A stretch of DNA of 64,000 nucleotides, from contig OY282610.1 in the NCBI GenBank assembly GCA_958298945.1, positions 64,043,088 to 64,107,087 of the forward strand, written 5' to 3'. The stretch is from Atherix ibis (taxonomy: Eukaryota; Arthropoda; Insecta; Diptera; Athericidae). The position numbers and the translations under genes were made by a program. A model generated the notes under the pieces. It saw only the letters and a list, made by a program, of their open reading frames with translations, ran no database searches and was not told where the DNA came from. Below are positions 25,560 to 37,149 of the stretch, piece after piece. Position 1 is the stretch's first letter. Every line of letters starts with the position of its first letter.

Positions 25560-27200
25560 CTCCATTAGTGACAATAATTCTTTATGGGAAGCCAATAGAC
25601 GAATACTCTCCTACGAAAGAACTGAAGTGTGAACACCCACTGAAACAAAATGACGGTAATTGGGCAAAAAAAGACAAAGTAAAAGCTGAAGTATTTGCTA
25701 AACATTTGGTAAATACTTTTGCTCCACACGATAATATAGACAAATCGCATACTAAATAATAAATTTATCGAAGAACTAATGTTCCCCAATCCCTATGAGT
25801 CTTCCTCCCAAACATTTTGGGCCCTCGGAAATTACAATAAAACTACTATTCTGTGCCTTCCCAATAAAAAAGCTCCTATTCTGAAGCAAATTTCCTCAAA
25901 AGCTTTAGTTTTAATTACATACATTTTCAATGGTATCATGCGCACAACCTATTTTTCCTTGCTTTGGAAATTTCTGTCATTAAAATAATTCCTTAGCCAA
26001 ATAAACCCGTTAATCCCGACTTCTTCCTCCTGTAGACCTATCAGCTTCTTACCAAATCTTGGTAATTTTTTTGAAAAACTACTATTAAAACAACTCTACC
26101 CAGCCCTAGTTAATGAAAAAAATTTCTTGAGAGGAAAGAGTATTGCCCAGGAGTATTTTTGGATATCTCCCAAGCTTTTGGTCGTGTCTCCTCTCCTGGA
26201 CTCCTCGTCTGGAGACTCAAGAGCTTTCTTCCTTCAACATACTAGCTTATCATAAATTCATATCTTTCCCAACGATATTTCCAAGTTGCAACTAACTCAG
26301 AATCAGAGTCCTCGGAAATATATCCTATTCTAATCGGAGTCCCACAAGGCAGTATTCTTGGTCCTATTTTATATAATATTTATATTCACAACATCCCATC
26401 TGATCCTAATACTATCATTGTTACTTATGCAACGATACGGCCATACTTGCTACCCATACAAATCCTGACATAGCAGCTTCCAACGAATTACAATCCCATA
26501 TCCACAACCTTCAATCCTCATTTAAGAGATGGAGAGTGAGGGTAAATGAACAGAAGAGTGCTCACATTGCTTTCACTCCTTGTCAAGCAAAATCTACCCC
26601 TTCATACCTTAATAGCAACATGATTCCACAATATGATAAAGTACGTTATTTGGGACTTTACTTGGATAAGAGCTTAACATGGAACCCTCATACTAGACTA
26701 AAAAAACTTAAAGCTAACAGACGTTCCCGACAACTTCTTAAACTAGTGGACAAACGCTGGAAACTAACAATCAAAAGTAAACTTCTAAGCTACAATACAA
26801 TTATAAAACCTATTTGGACTAATGGAATTGAACTTTGGAGTTCAACGAAACGTTCCAATTCCTATCGCGTCCAGGCCTTACAAAACAAGATCCTCCCCGC
26901 TTTTATGTTCGTAACATAACAACGTAATACATCATCCTCTAAATGTTCCCTTTATTCAGGACCTGTGCATTTCCCGTTATCTTAAAAATTTCACTCCCGT
27001 TTATTCTATCATCATAATCCACTTGTGAGAGAATTGTCCTGTACTGCCCTCCACGGAAAACACTCATCGAAGACTTAAGAGACAATGGCGTAGAGATTTT
27101 CTAGACGAATCTAACTGCCATTAGTTGGAAAAATGCCGATGGGTGATTACTCCCACTTCCTGATGTATAAGATTGTTATCTTAAAAAAAAAAATCGGGAA
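25560..27200 (+). pseudogene. Jockey-clade non-LTR retrotransposon, copy 2
   Basis: The frame fragments start in the endonuclease-RT linker (NDGNWAKKDKVKAEVFAKHL, VNTFAPHDNI). They continue through the RT fingers (CLPNKKAPILKQISSKALVL, TTYFSLLWK, SCRPISF), AGVPQ-equivalent sequence, and a degraded active site near 26,425 where one base is lost (TATGCAACGATACG for YADDT). The thumb follows with YLGLYLDKSLTWNPHTRLKK and KPIWTNGIELWSSTKRSNSY. The 127-codon frame at 26,536-26,919 is the longest. The C-terminus decays near 27,090 and an A-tract at 27,183-27,192 may be the tail. It is closest to copies 1 and 4. Not functional. Confidence 0.85.
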
Positions 27201-28013
27201 TGTGTCACTGACGATGCCATGCTCTTCTCCTTTAGAAGAACTACTAATTCATACTGCAAATATCACCGAATAATATTTTTGTTTGCGTTATATTTTTGGT
27301 CAACTTTGTGAAAACATGGTACAAGAACTGCTTATCTAAATTAAATTTTTCAATTATTGAACAAGCTCTTAGGATAACTTGTTTATAAAGCCAATAAAGC
27401 ATAATATAATACGCTTTTTAACAGTAACATAAATTGATATCAATGCTTTTATATTGACTTTATTTAATATTTTTAGAATTAACTTATATCTTGGAGAGTG
27501 AAGAATTTTTAGGAAACTTCAATTCGGTGGCAATAAAAACATGAAATTTTGATGTTTGCTTTTATGCAAAAGTTCCTTCAATACATTCTAAAGGAGCAGC
27601 ATTTTGGTTGGTTTTTATTTTTCACAGTTGCTCTTATTCACTAAAATTTAATATTATTATTTAAAATTAATAACGAAACTGTTAAAAACAGGCGGAAACG
27701 ATGGAAATATTAGTAGTTATAAAGGCATTGTTGAGGATACGCCATATAGTCTATGAGCTGGAGATGCCGTGGCTGTAGACCATTTGCCTAAGAAGCCATG
27801 CGATAAATAATAAACTAAAAATAAAATTACATAAATAGTTGATATTCTTATGATGTGACATGGTTCTGGCGTGGTGCCAGCGAATTCCAGAAAGTTCAGT
27901 TCCGGAATGTTCTGGAAGAACGAGAAGAATGAATAAAGTCGGAAAGTGTAAACGGGAATTGTTTCTATTATAGTGTGCCTACAATTAAAGGTATAAGTTG
28001 CAATTGATAAGTT
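27201..28013. other. Spacer with a possible LTR-like scrap
   Basis: 27,850-27,960 loosely resembles 13,480-13,700 (see there). Otherwise nothing is recognised. Confidence 0.35.
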
Positions 28014-29254
28014 AGGAGGGTCGTTCCGAGAAATTGCGCTCGTAGTGTCGGATTTTTTTTTGTAAGTAGCATTATCGACAGGAAAGCTGTCAAAATTTCA
28101 GCTCGATCCATAGCGTAGGTCAATTTCTATCGTCGATTAAAGTTAACGACATTTATTAGTGCATAACAATGGAAAAAAGCGAGTTAAGGGCTGTCATCAA
28201 ACATCTCCATTTGAAAGGCTTAAGCCCGAAAGAAATCAAAGCCGAGTTGGATGCAGTTCATGGCACATCTGCACCTGTGTTTACGACGGTTTACAATTGG
28301 GCGAATGAATTTAAACGTGGCCGTTCATCCACAAAAGATGAACATCGTTGGGGTGTCTACTCCTGAAATCATCGACAAAATCCACGATCTGATTTTGAAC
28401 AATCGGCGAATTAAAGTGCGCGAGTTAGTTGAGGCCACGGGCATATCACAAGGTACAGTCGCTTCAATTTTGCATTAAAAATTGTCTGTGAAAAAAATTT
28501 TGGCAAGATGGGTGCCGCGTTTGCTCTCAGAGGAGAATAAGCGCAATTGTGTAGTGGACTCTGAGGCTATGTTGGCACTCTTTCATCGCAATCCTGCCGA
28601 ATTCCTTCGTCGATATGTCACTGTGGACGAAACCTGGATACACTACTACACTCCAGAAACGAAGAGACAGTCATCACAGTGGATTTTCAAGGGTGAACGG
28701 GATCCGAAGAAGGCAAAAACTGTGCCATTGGCCGGCAAGGTGATGGCCACGGTCTTTTGGGATTCGCGGGGCATCATTTTTATCGACTACTTGGAAAAAG
28801 GAAAAACAATAACAGGAGCGTATTACGCCTCGTTATTGGAACGGTTGAGCGAGGAAATCAAAGAGAAACGCCCCCATCTGAAGAAGAAAAAAATCCTCTT
28901 GCATCAGGACAATGCGCTGTTTCCATGGCCAAAATTGTGGAATTGAGAATGGAATTGTTGCAGCATCCCGCTTATTCACCAGATTTGGCCCCGAGTGACT
29001 ATTTTCTTTTCCCCAATCTGAAGAAATGGCTTGGCGGACGACGGTTCACTTCCAACGAGGACGTCATTGCTCAAACGGATGAGTATTTTGCAGAACTTCC
29101 GAAATCCTATTTTTTGGACGGGATAAAAATATTGGAAAAACGGTTGGAAAAGTTCTTAGAGCTAAGAGGAGATTATGTTGAAAAATAAAAATTTTTTTTT
29201 TTTAAAAAACAGATTTTTTTCATCTTTTTCTAAGGACTTATTGAACGACCCTCG
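28014..29254 (+). mobile_element. Mariner family A copy 2 (A2)
   Basis: The right end is complete (ACTTATTGAACGACCCTCG followed by TA at 29,255-29,256). The left end reads GGAGGGTCGTTC and then jumps to CGAGAAATTGCGCTCG, so about 19 bp of the terminal repeat, including AATAAGTCCTTAG, is deleted. A damaged left terminus would impair transposase binding. Confidence 0.9.
28169..29188 (+). pseudogene. Mariner transposase A2, multiply broken
   Basis: The ATG at 28,169 is intact and the frame matches A1 (MEKSELRAVIKHLHLKGLSP). A short deletion after KDEHR removes the SGRPVE segment and shifts frame. A GAA to TAA change breaks ILHEKL at 28,476-28,478. A 13-bp deletion at 28,915 removes most of the QDNARVHT block with the second catalytic Asp. 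The C-terminus is otherwise intact (AYSPDLAPSDYFLFPNLKKW to GDYVEK). Confidence 0.9.
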
Positions 29255-29554
29255 TATCATTTTAAATTGTATTAAAAACCAAAGTTAATGTCGATTTTCT
29301 AGTAATCCAACTCAGAAACTGCTTGAGGTAGAAAGAGATTTAAGTGGAAATGTACAAAAAAGTTTTTCTTTTATATTGTATAAGGATTTTTGATTATGAA
29401 ATGGTAATGGAAGAGTGAAAAGTATATTTTTTTTGTTATTAAGAGACCTTTAAGACCACGGGCAGGTTTTAAGCAAAATACAAATAATGAGGAACTTTGA
29501 TTCTTCTTGTATGCAAAATTACGGAAAAAATTTCTTTAAGTAAGAGAACCTATA

Positions 29555-29660
29555 AATAAAGTAGCGTACTGGACTACCATCCAAGGAATGATGGGTTCGA
29601 AACCTACTCAGGCATGGTCCTAAGCTAGTTTTCCAAGAAAAAAGAAAAAAACTTTTCCTC
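29555..29660 (+). other. tRNA-like segment, possible SINE head
   Basis: AGCGTACTGGACTACC (A-box-like) and GGGTTCGAAACCTACTC (B-box-like) are spaced as in a tRNA. An A-rich tail follows (AAGAAAAAAGAAAAAAACTT). No acceptor stem pairs, so it is not a functional tRNA. A tRNA-derived SINE fragment is the most economical reading. Confidence 0.35.
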
Positions 29661-29754
29661 TCCATTTCTACTTAAAGTTCCTAATATTGATATCCTTTAT
29701 CGCCAAATGGCCTTTAGTGTTGTGGCGCTTAGAATATACATTTCAGTACTTGAA

Positions 29755-30222
29755 AATATCGAATTAGTGACAAGAATCTTATGAATTCTGAAAATAGTAC
29801 CAAGGTTCGATATAAACAAAAGTATGCAAGCATTTCGGTATGCTGCCACTTTCATGGAGAATGGCGTGTTTTAAAACTCTCCGAAAGTGTACAAAATTGA
29901 GGAGCTTCGATATTTAATATTTACGAATTCACATCAAAATATGTTCAAAAAATAAAAATTACCTGTCATTGTGTTTAAATTGTATTTTTGTATGGAATAA
30001 GTGAATTAAAATGAATATTAATTGTGCTTTTTGAATTCAATAAATTTCTATTATGAAAATTAGATGTCAGTGGGTGTTATGTCTACATAAAAAAATCTAC
30101 GCAAAAGTATGCAAGCGTCACGATTTCTCGCCGCTTCTTCAATAATTAAGCCAGAAATCTGCGTATACATATACGAAAATCTGACGAACGGGACTATCCA
30201 GGTATTTTTTTTATCTTAGATC
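29755..30222 (+). repeat. Dispersed repeat G, copy 2
   Basis: Mirror-orientation counterpart of 8,018-8,437. Its right end continues further, to GGGACTATCCAGGTATTTT and ATCTTAGAT, a degenerate version of the terminal repeat of H1/H2 (GGCCTATCCAGGTATTCTTT, AATCTAAG). This links repeat G to the H transposon family. Confidence 0.7.
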
Positions 30223-30950
30223 AAAACCGTCGAAGTTTTGTAAGCATTCCCATAAGGTTGTGAAAGTTTTGCATTGTATGCAGTCGAAATTCTGTTCTTA
30301 CCATTAAAGGTATAAGTTGCAATTGACATCGAGGAGATTTTAAGCAAATTACAAAAAAAAGAACAACTTTGATTTTTCTTGTTTGCAAAATTACATAAAT
30401 ATTTTGTTATTAATTAAATGATTCCATTATAAATTTCAATAAGACAACGTGTAAATAAATTAGAGAAAAATAATAAAAATTTCTTTTGAATACCGAAAAT
30501 AGTAACCCAAGGTTCGATGAGGGAAATTATTAGTTTACAGAATATTTTCATTTTATTGTGGACATGTTTGGAACCTGCAATACTGTACCTAACATTAAAG
30601 ACAGCGCACCTCTCCTCTGTCAGGTGTTGAACAAAAAATATTTTAACCATAAAAATTATATGACTTGCTATTAAATGTTCAAAGTTAAAAAGTATCCTTT
30701 TCGGTATCATAAATGTACATTAAATTAAAAAAAAAAACAAATTCCTAATTTTCAAAAGGTGTGAACCAAAAAGAGTACTTTAAAAACAGCAAAGAAAATT
30801 TTATCGAAATTTTTAAAACTTAGTATTGGGTTTTGTGTTAATTGTAACCTATTTTGATAATTTATCATTGTGATAGTTTCAGACTTGAATGGACTTTTTA
30901 TCCTTAATTAACCCATAGAAGAATATTCCTCTGAAAAATATAACTTATGG
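30223..30950. other. Spacer
   Basis: 30,238-30,275 (AAGCATTCCCATAAGGTTGT) resembles the short minus-strand open frame at 37,637-37,738. Otherwise nothing is recognised. Confidence 0.35.
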
Positions 30951-32104
30951 TATGAGTCGTTCGGAAAGTAATTTCGTTGTTTTTTCCATAAACATGAAAG
31001 ACGATTTTTTTTTATAGTGAATTAATATTTTATTTAATTAAATATTGTCCAGTCTGATCCAATACCCTTTGCCATCTTTCTGGCAGTAGCATGATTCCAC
31101 GCTCATAAAATTTTTGTTCTTTGCTGTCGAAAAACTGATCCAAGTGATTTTTGACCTCCTCATTTGAATTAAACGTTTTACCGTCTAAAAAATTTTGTAT
31201 AGTGGGTATGGCAGTATATCCCATCCAAGCTCTAAAAGCATTTGCCGAGTGGTGAAACTTGTATGTGGTTTCGCATTACCCTCTTGGAAAACTATACCTT
31301 TCCTATTGACCAATTCTGGCCTTTTTCTCTTTAAGTGAATCATTCGATTTGTCCAACTGATGACACTGCACTTCAGAGTTGATCGTTGTGTTGCTCGGTA
31401 GAAGCTCAAAATGAACGATTCCTTTGAAATCCTACCAAATAGATAGTATAACCTTTTTATGATGACTATTGGATTTCGAAGTGCTTTGAGCCGGTTCATC
31501 CCATTTCTCGTCCCCAGTGATGATACGCTTAAAACATGGATCATTTTCTTGGCGTTTGAGAAGCAAATCACAAACGTCAATGCGACGGCATAAATTTTTT
31601 TCCGTAAGAAGATGAGCAACCCATATGTCGAGCTTTGAGATAAAACCTATTCGTTTCAAATGATCATAAACGGTCGAATTGGATAAATTTAATCTATCAG
31701 CAATCTCACGAGTTGTTATTCGGCGGTTTGCATTAATTGATGTCTTTATTGTTTCGTCATCAGCTTCAACTGGCCTTCCAGAACGTGGTGCATCTTCGAG
31801 ATCAAAATTGCCGGATCGAAATTTTACAAACCAGTTTTGGGACGGGCGCTCACTTGCTTGAACAGCATTTTTATCTTTTCTATAGCAAAAAAGTAAAATA
31901 CTATATGCCGAAAATGCTTGTTTTCACTTTCCATATTTAAAAGGCTATTATCAACCAAAAACTACTGTGCAGAATCAAGCGACAAGCAAGCCTTGCTATG
32001 TCAGCTGTCAAAATACATATGATTATGCGGCTTAAGTGTAAAATTGGTTGTGAAAAAATACAAGTAAGTCCTCTGTTGGGAAACTTACTTTCCGGACAAC
32101 CCAA
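30951..32104 (-). mobile_element. Mariner family D copy 2, inactive
   Basis: Terminal repeats GTTCGGAAAGTAATTTCG (near 30,960) and TTACTTTCCGGACAACCC (to about 32,102) bound about 1.15 kb. On the minus strand, broken frames give FVKFRSGNFDLEDAPRSGRP, NRRITTREIADRLNLSNSTV, WVAHLLTEKNLCRRIDVCDL, FKRIITGDEKW (first catalytic Asp) then a deletion straight into DEPAQ. KRPELVNRKGIVFQEGNAKP follows, again with Gly in place of the second catalytic Asp, and the tail is KFYERGIMLLPERWQRVLDQ. The third Asp region is deleted (PLYKIF). This copy keeps more of the N-terminus than copy 1. Confidence 0.85.
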
Positions 32105-32794
32105 TATTAAATATTTTCAAATATAAGTAATCTTATTTAAAATAATTTGAAATTTAAAAACAATTACAAATGACAAATCGTAAATGTTTGCAATTGCTAT
32201 TCTGAAGAGCATTATCAATTGGGGAGTGGGTGATATTCTTCCATTCCTTGTTTATAATTTCGGTAAGGAAAAAACAGAATTGCACTAGTTCAACCTGATT
32301 TAAAGAACTGTAATTGCATTTAAAATTCATATATGCAAAATTAACAAAAATATTCATATTTGATACTATTTTTATTGAACTTTAATTAGGTTTATTTAAC
32401 GCATGGAAAAAAATCCAAAATTTAAAATGAAAAACTTCAAAACTGACAGTTTAGAAGTCATATTCAAAATATAATATTTCGACCCTACAAATTATATGAC
32501 TGGATATAAAGTGTTCAAAATTTAAAAAAATATACCTTCCATTTCAAATTCCTTATATTTAGATGACCAAAATGAGAGACAACAAGAAAATTACCTGTTA
32601 ATTAAAGAGATATTCTTACTTTCGAAGCACAGAGTTCAATAATTTTCGATTAAAAGGAAAGTTAGTAACATAAAACCGTTTATTTTTAGGATCCCACCTA
32701 CAAATACGAAAACAGCTGAAACTACTATATTTAAAAAAAATATATTCTTAAGGACTTCCACGAATCATTCATACTGACGCGAATTTCTTTAAGC
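32105..32794. other. Spacer
   Basis: Nothing recognised. Confidence 0.45.
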
Positions 32795-33800
32795 CCCGGC
32801 GGCGGGATGTTAAGTATTGTATAGGGTTTTCTAATAAGAGTGATATGATTTCTAAGTGACGTTTCGGTCATTTGTGATATGTCATGATCTGTCTTTTTTT
32901 TCATTATATTCAGTAATGTTTACAATTTCATCATGGAGAGATATACGCAAGAACAACGTTTACAAATTATTCAATTTTATTATCAAAATAATAGTTCTCC
33001 AATTGCAACTTTTCGTGCGATCACTTTCATCTGAGTGGTGCGGTAAATAAACAAAACTGTCGATTCTAATGCGAAGAAAATCCACAAATTATTTATGAAC
33101 ACCCATTACATTCACCTAAATTGTCAGTTTGGTGTGGTTTTTGGTCTGGTGGAATCATCGGTCCGTACTCATTTCGAAATAAAGCTGGTAACACCGTTAC
33201 TGTCAATGGAAAGCGGTATAGATAGGTGATAACCAACTTTTTATGGCCGAAATTGGAAGAAGTTGATCTTGACAACATATGGTTCTAACAAGATGGGGCT
33301 ACGTGCCACACAGCACGTGCAACAACCGAATTATTGCGAGAAAAGTTTGGAGATTCGATTATTTTAAGAAATTGTGACATTGCATGGCCTCCAAGAAGTT
33401 GTGATTTAACACCATTAGACTATTTCTTGTGGGGTAATTTGAAGTCATTGGTCTTTAGCAATAAACCTGACTCCCTTCAAGGTTTAGAAGTCAATATTGA
33501 ACGTGTTATTCATGACATATGACTTGATTTAGTGGAAAAAGTGTTCGAAAATTGGGTTCATCGAGATCGTTCCTGCAAAAGAAGTCGTGGTGGCCATTTA
33601 AATGACGTTTTATTCAGAACTTAATTGTATCGATTGTACTTCACATTGAAGAAAAAACATTTGAATTTTCTTAACAATTAGTGTGTTTTTAAAAAAAAAG
33701 AAATCATATCACCCTTTTTGGAAAACCCTATATATACCAGCTTCTCATCCTAATGATGGCATAAAAACGTAAAATAGCTAACAAGGAGCAAAAGTAGATA
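32795..33800. repeat. Repeat unit interrupted by family C copy 3; empty counterpart at 33,946
   Basis: GCCCCGGCG...GGATGTTAAGTAT before the transposon and ACCAGCTTCTCATCCTAATG after it join up. Together they match 33,946-34,025 (GCCCCGGCGTACGGATGTTA, CCAGATTCTCATCCCAATGA, ATAGCTAACAAGG), where no transposon is present. The unit is about 80-90 bp and occurs twice about 170 bp apart if the insertion is ignored. Confidence 0.75.
32822..33730 (+). mobile_element. Tc1/mariner DD41D-type element, family C copy 3, 909 bp, deleted
   Basis: The ends are inverted repeats of about 30 bp (TAGGGTTTTCTAATAAGAGT and, inverted, TAGGGTTTTCCAAAAAGGGT), with TA on both sides. Inside, plus-strand frames start with the RYTQEQRLQIIQFYYQNNS N-terminal region (32,940-33,005). 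They then jump (deletion of most of the DNA-binding half) to NPQIIYEHPLHSPKLSVWCG, FWSGGIIGPYSFRNKAGNTV, FLWPKLEEVDLDNIW, a stop, then QDGATCHTARAT with the second catalytic Asp and WPPRSCDLTPLDYFLWGNLK with the third. Between those two Asp there are 41 residues (DD41D). The first catalytic Asp segment is deleted. Confidence 0.88.
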
Positions 33801-33945
33801 TCCGACAGTGGATATGCCATGGCTGGCAAATGTGATATTAAAAGCTCATAGTGAAGCCTTTAATAATCACATAGTGCATGGAAAAAAATGATGGAAATGA
33901 AAACGAAGAGGAAGAAGAGATGGGAAAGGAAGAGGAAAAGGCCCC

Positions 33946-34025
33946 GGCGTACGGATGTTAAGTATGGACCAGATTCTCATCCCAATGATGGCATAGAAAG
34001 GAAAAATATAGCTAACAAGGGGTAA
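33946..34025. repeat. Uninterrupted copy of the repeat unit
   Basis: See the entry at 32,795-33,800; it serves as an internal empty site for family C copy 3. Confidence 0.7.
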
Positions 34026-37000
34026 AATTTGATCCGTGATCGGGCAATTATCTCGGCCGCTGTCACTGCCTTATTACTAGCAGTTGAGGTAATCAGCTTG
34101 TAACTGATTACTGACTGCTAATTATCACTTATGGAATGCTCTGATTGAGCATAATGTCAATCCATATAGTCGTGGGATACTGGTGCCATTTTGTCAAGTG
34201 CAGACTTTTTTTATATCCTAAAAATAAATGTAAAATCTCACAAAGCTTTTAACGAATTTAAAAGTTATTCCTTGCTAAACCTCACAAAGCTTAAATAAAT
34301 GTTATTCCTTGCGAAACCTTGAAGTACATTCTGAATGTTTTTATAATCTTAAAGATAATAAACTAATAAACAAAAAAGAATATTTTTTGAAGACTTTGAA
34401 CGATTTCTTTAACGGTTCTTACATAGAAGAAAAAATGATTCATGTATAATTGTTTGGTTTTATTTGATCCTAGAAAAAGAAAGTCTGTCAAAACCATAAT
34501 TTTGTCATAGTAAGAAATGTTGAATACCTGAAATTCAGAGTACATCCGGAACGAGGTAAAGACGCAGGTACATTGAAGACCCTTTAAATTATTATAAAAC
34601 TCGACAGAGAGTAAAGGTCCTTTCTATACACAAACAACTTGTCATCTGCAGGTAGGCATTATTAATGATGGTGTAGGTCAAAAAGGATATAAACTCACCA
34701 CCTTACTATGCCAATTAAAAAAAAAACGTTCCATATGTAAAGGACCTTATTTAAGGGATGATATTCCAGCTATCTGACTAAGCCTCATTCTAATTGAGAC
34801 TTAATCCACTTAATAAGCATCCACAATTTAACGTTTTACACATTTAATCAGCTTTTAAATATTACTTTTCATTCACAAACGAAAATTATGTATTCAAAAA
34901 TAGCGGCAGGTAAAATATTTGTTTTCCGGCCAAATTATTTTTATATAATAAGTTTTAAAGAAAGAAAATTTACCATTCAAAAAATTTTTTTAAATTATTT
35001 TTGATACATGCACACAATCAAAATTAATATAAATTTATTTTTAGATTATCGTAGCTAGTTACCATCATTTTGTAGGTCTCAATAATTTTTTTGGACTCAA
35101 CAATAATGAACACACAATTTTTAATTGAATGTGTTTTTTTTTTACGTGGATGAATTTTTTACTGTAAGGAAAACATTTAATAACAATTTTTTTTTGGTAA
35201 TATGCTCTCCAAGATCTTAAATGTACTTGCTTACACTTGTTAGGGACTCTAAACGATATTTGGAATGTCTTATGACAAAACGATTATAAGAATACTTAAA
35301 AAAAATCATAGTTTAGAAAAATAAAAGTCCAATTTTAATTTATATATTTTTTTTTACTATATTAATAACGAGATAGCAAACATTGTAAACATACCACAAA
35401 CGTCCAACCATCCTTCGACTCGACTAGGATAGTTGATAGAAGAAACGCGATTGATGAGTCTGCGTCCCATTTTGACTGGTTTCCTTTTCTCTGCTTCTCT
35501 CTATTCTTTGACGTATTCCAGGACAAGATTTATTATTACCAACAAATGCCACTGGATGTACTCATATGAGTAATACACCCTCTACGAAATGCATTTAGAA
35601 AGTGTCCCGTGCTTCACTCGTATAGCCGGTATTCTAATAGCAATTGGAATATCTCCACACAAAATGACCAATAATAATGTTCGACAAACTAATTTTTTTT
35701 AAAATATTTATATTTAATTTATGATTTTTTCAAACAAACAAATAAACAAAATTTTGATACAAAAATATATATTATTTAATAAAAAAACTAATTAAACATT
35801 AAAATTTGAACAACTTGAAGATATTGGAAATATAATCCATCCCTTAATGCCTGGAAAAAATATCCATCTCAGTAGAGATATTAGAAAATTGACATAGAAT
35901 TTTTATTGTGCGTTGGTTTCAGATTGAACTTTATCTAAAAAATATTGTAAATTTATCTTTTTATTTTTTCATAAAAACAATGAAAATAATAATAATTCTA
36001 GTAAAATTATAATTTTCAAAATGTTGAAAGAAGCCTTAAGGTTATATTAAAAAAATTAACATTTATTTTTGTTAATAACCAAAAAGTATGCAAAAGAACT
36101 GCTCCATAAATTTGTAGAAAATAGAAGAGAAAAAATTATTGTAATTGGCAGCCCTTAAATTTTTTTTTTTTTTTTTGGTACGAAACAGACCAAAAAAATA
36201 ATATGGCAGTCAGTGTATGCTGTAACTAGTACTGGAGTTGAGATATTTTAGTTCGTATAAATTAATCAAAATTTTGTGGTGAAATGGGCACACATTATGT
36301 TACCTTCGAACTATTCAAATAACGAACCGCAAACGATTTTCAAAGTTCGTGCTGCCGTCGTGGAGACTAGAATAAAATTTTCGACAAATAATACACGTAA
36401 ATTTAGGAGAGCAGAAAAGAGTCTAAAAGTGATCAGATTTGTCAATCTAATCATTTGAATTAAGCTAGACCACATCAATAGACGACGCAAAACAGGTAGT
36501 GTTCTACAGCAGTCAGAATAATGAATATAAAGCAAAAAATATTATTGTACAATAATTAATCCAGGACTATGTCAATAGGTCAAAACAGTTATAAAAATTC
36601 CGATTAAGCAAGTGTCACTTTTGTTAGCATATCCTCCATACTATATTCCCCCCTTAATTTTTAGAGTATATTTTCGGAATTCTTCCAAGTATATATTAAT
36701 TTGAATAAAAAAATAAACTATTTTTAATTTTATTTTGCTGTGATATATTTAAGTTTTTTTTTTTTTTTTACACTAATTCAATTAGCTTTTAAATTTAAAT
36801 TTTTCATATGAATTTTGATTAAGTAAATAAATTGTTCTTAATTTTAAACAGTATTTATTTCCCAACCAAAATATTGTCCGTTGCAATTGTTGTCAAAGAT
36901 AATCCCTTTCGACTTCACCGTAGCTCAAATGAGCACGAAATAGTGCTGCTGTCAAGCAAAAACCAGTACGCTAGTAAAACCGAAAATGAGAAACGTCAAC

Positions 37001-37149
37001 ACAGTGGCGGACCGAAGTCACATGAAATAATATTTCTTATTTTCAATTACTTTTTTCACTTCAGACCTGGCGGGCGCTCTCCTCTCTACTTTTTATTATA
37101 ACAAAACAAAAACAAAACGAATAACATTAAAAATTTCATTTTATTCACA
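34026..37149. other. Non-coding AT-rich stretch
   Basis: About 3.1 kb. I see no gene. A plus-strand 89-codon frame at 36,832-37,101 contains a hydrophilic stretch of normal composition (RLHRSSNEHEIVLLSSKNQY) but has no recognised motif; it could be decayed coding sequence. Confidence 0.4.
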
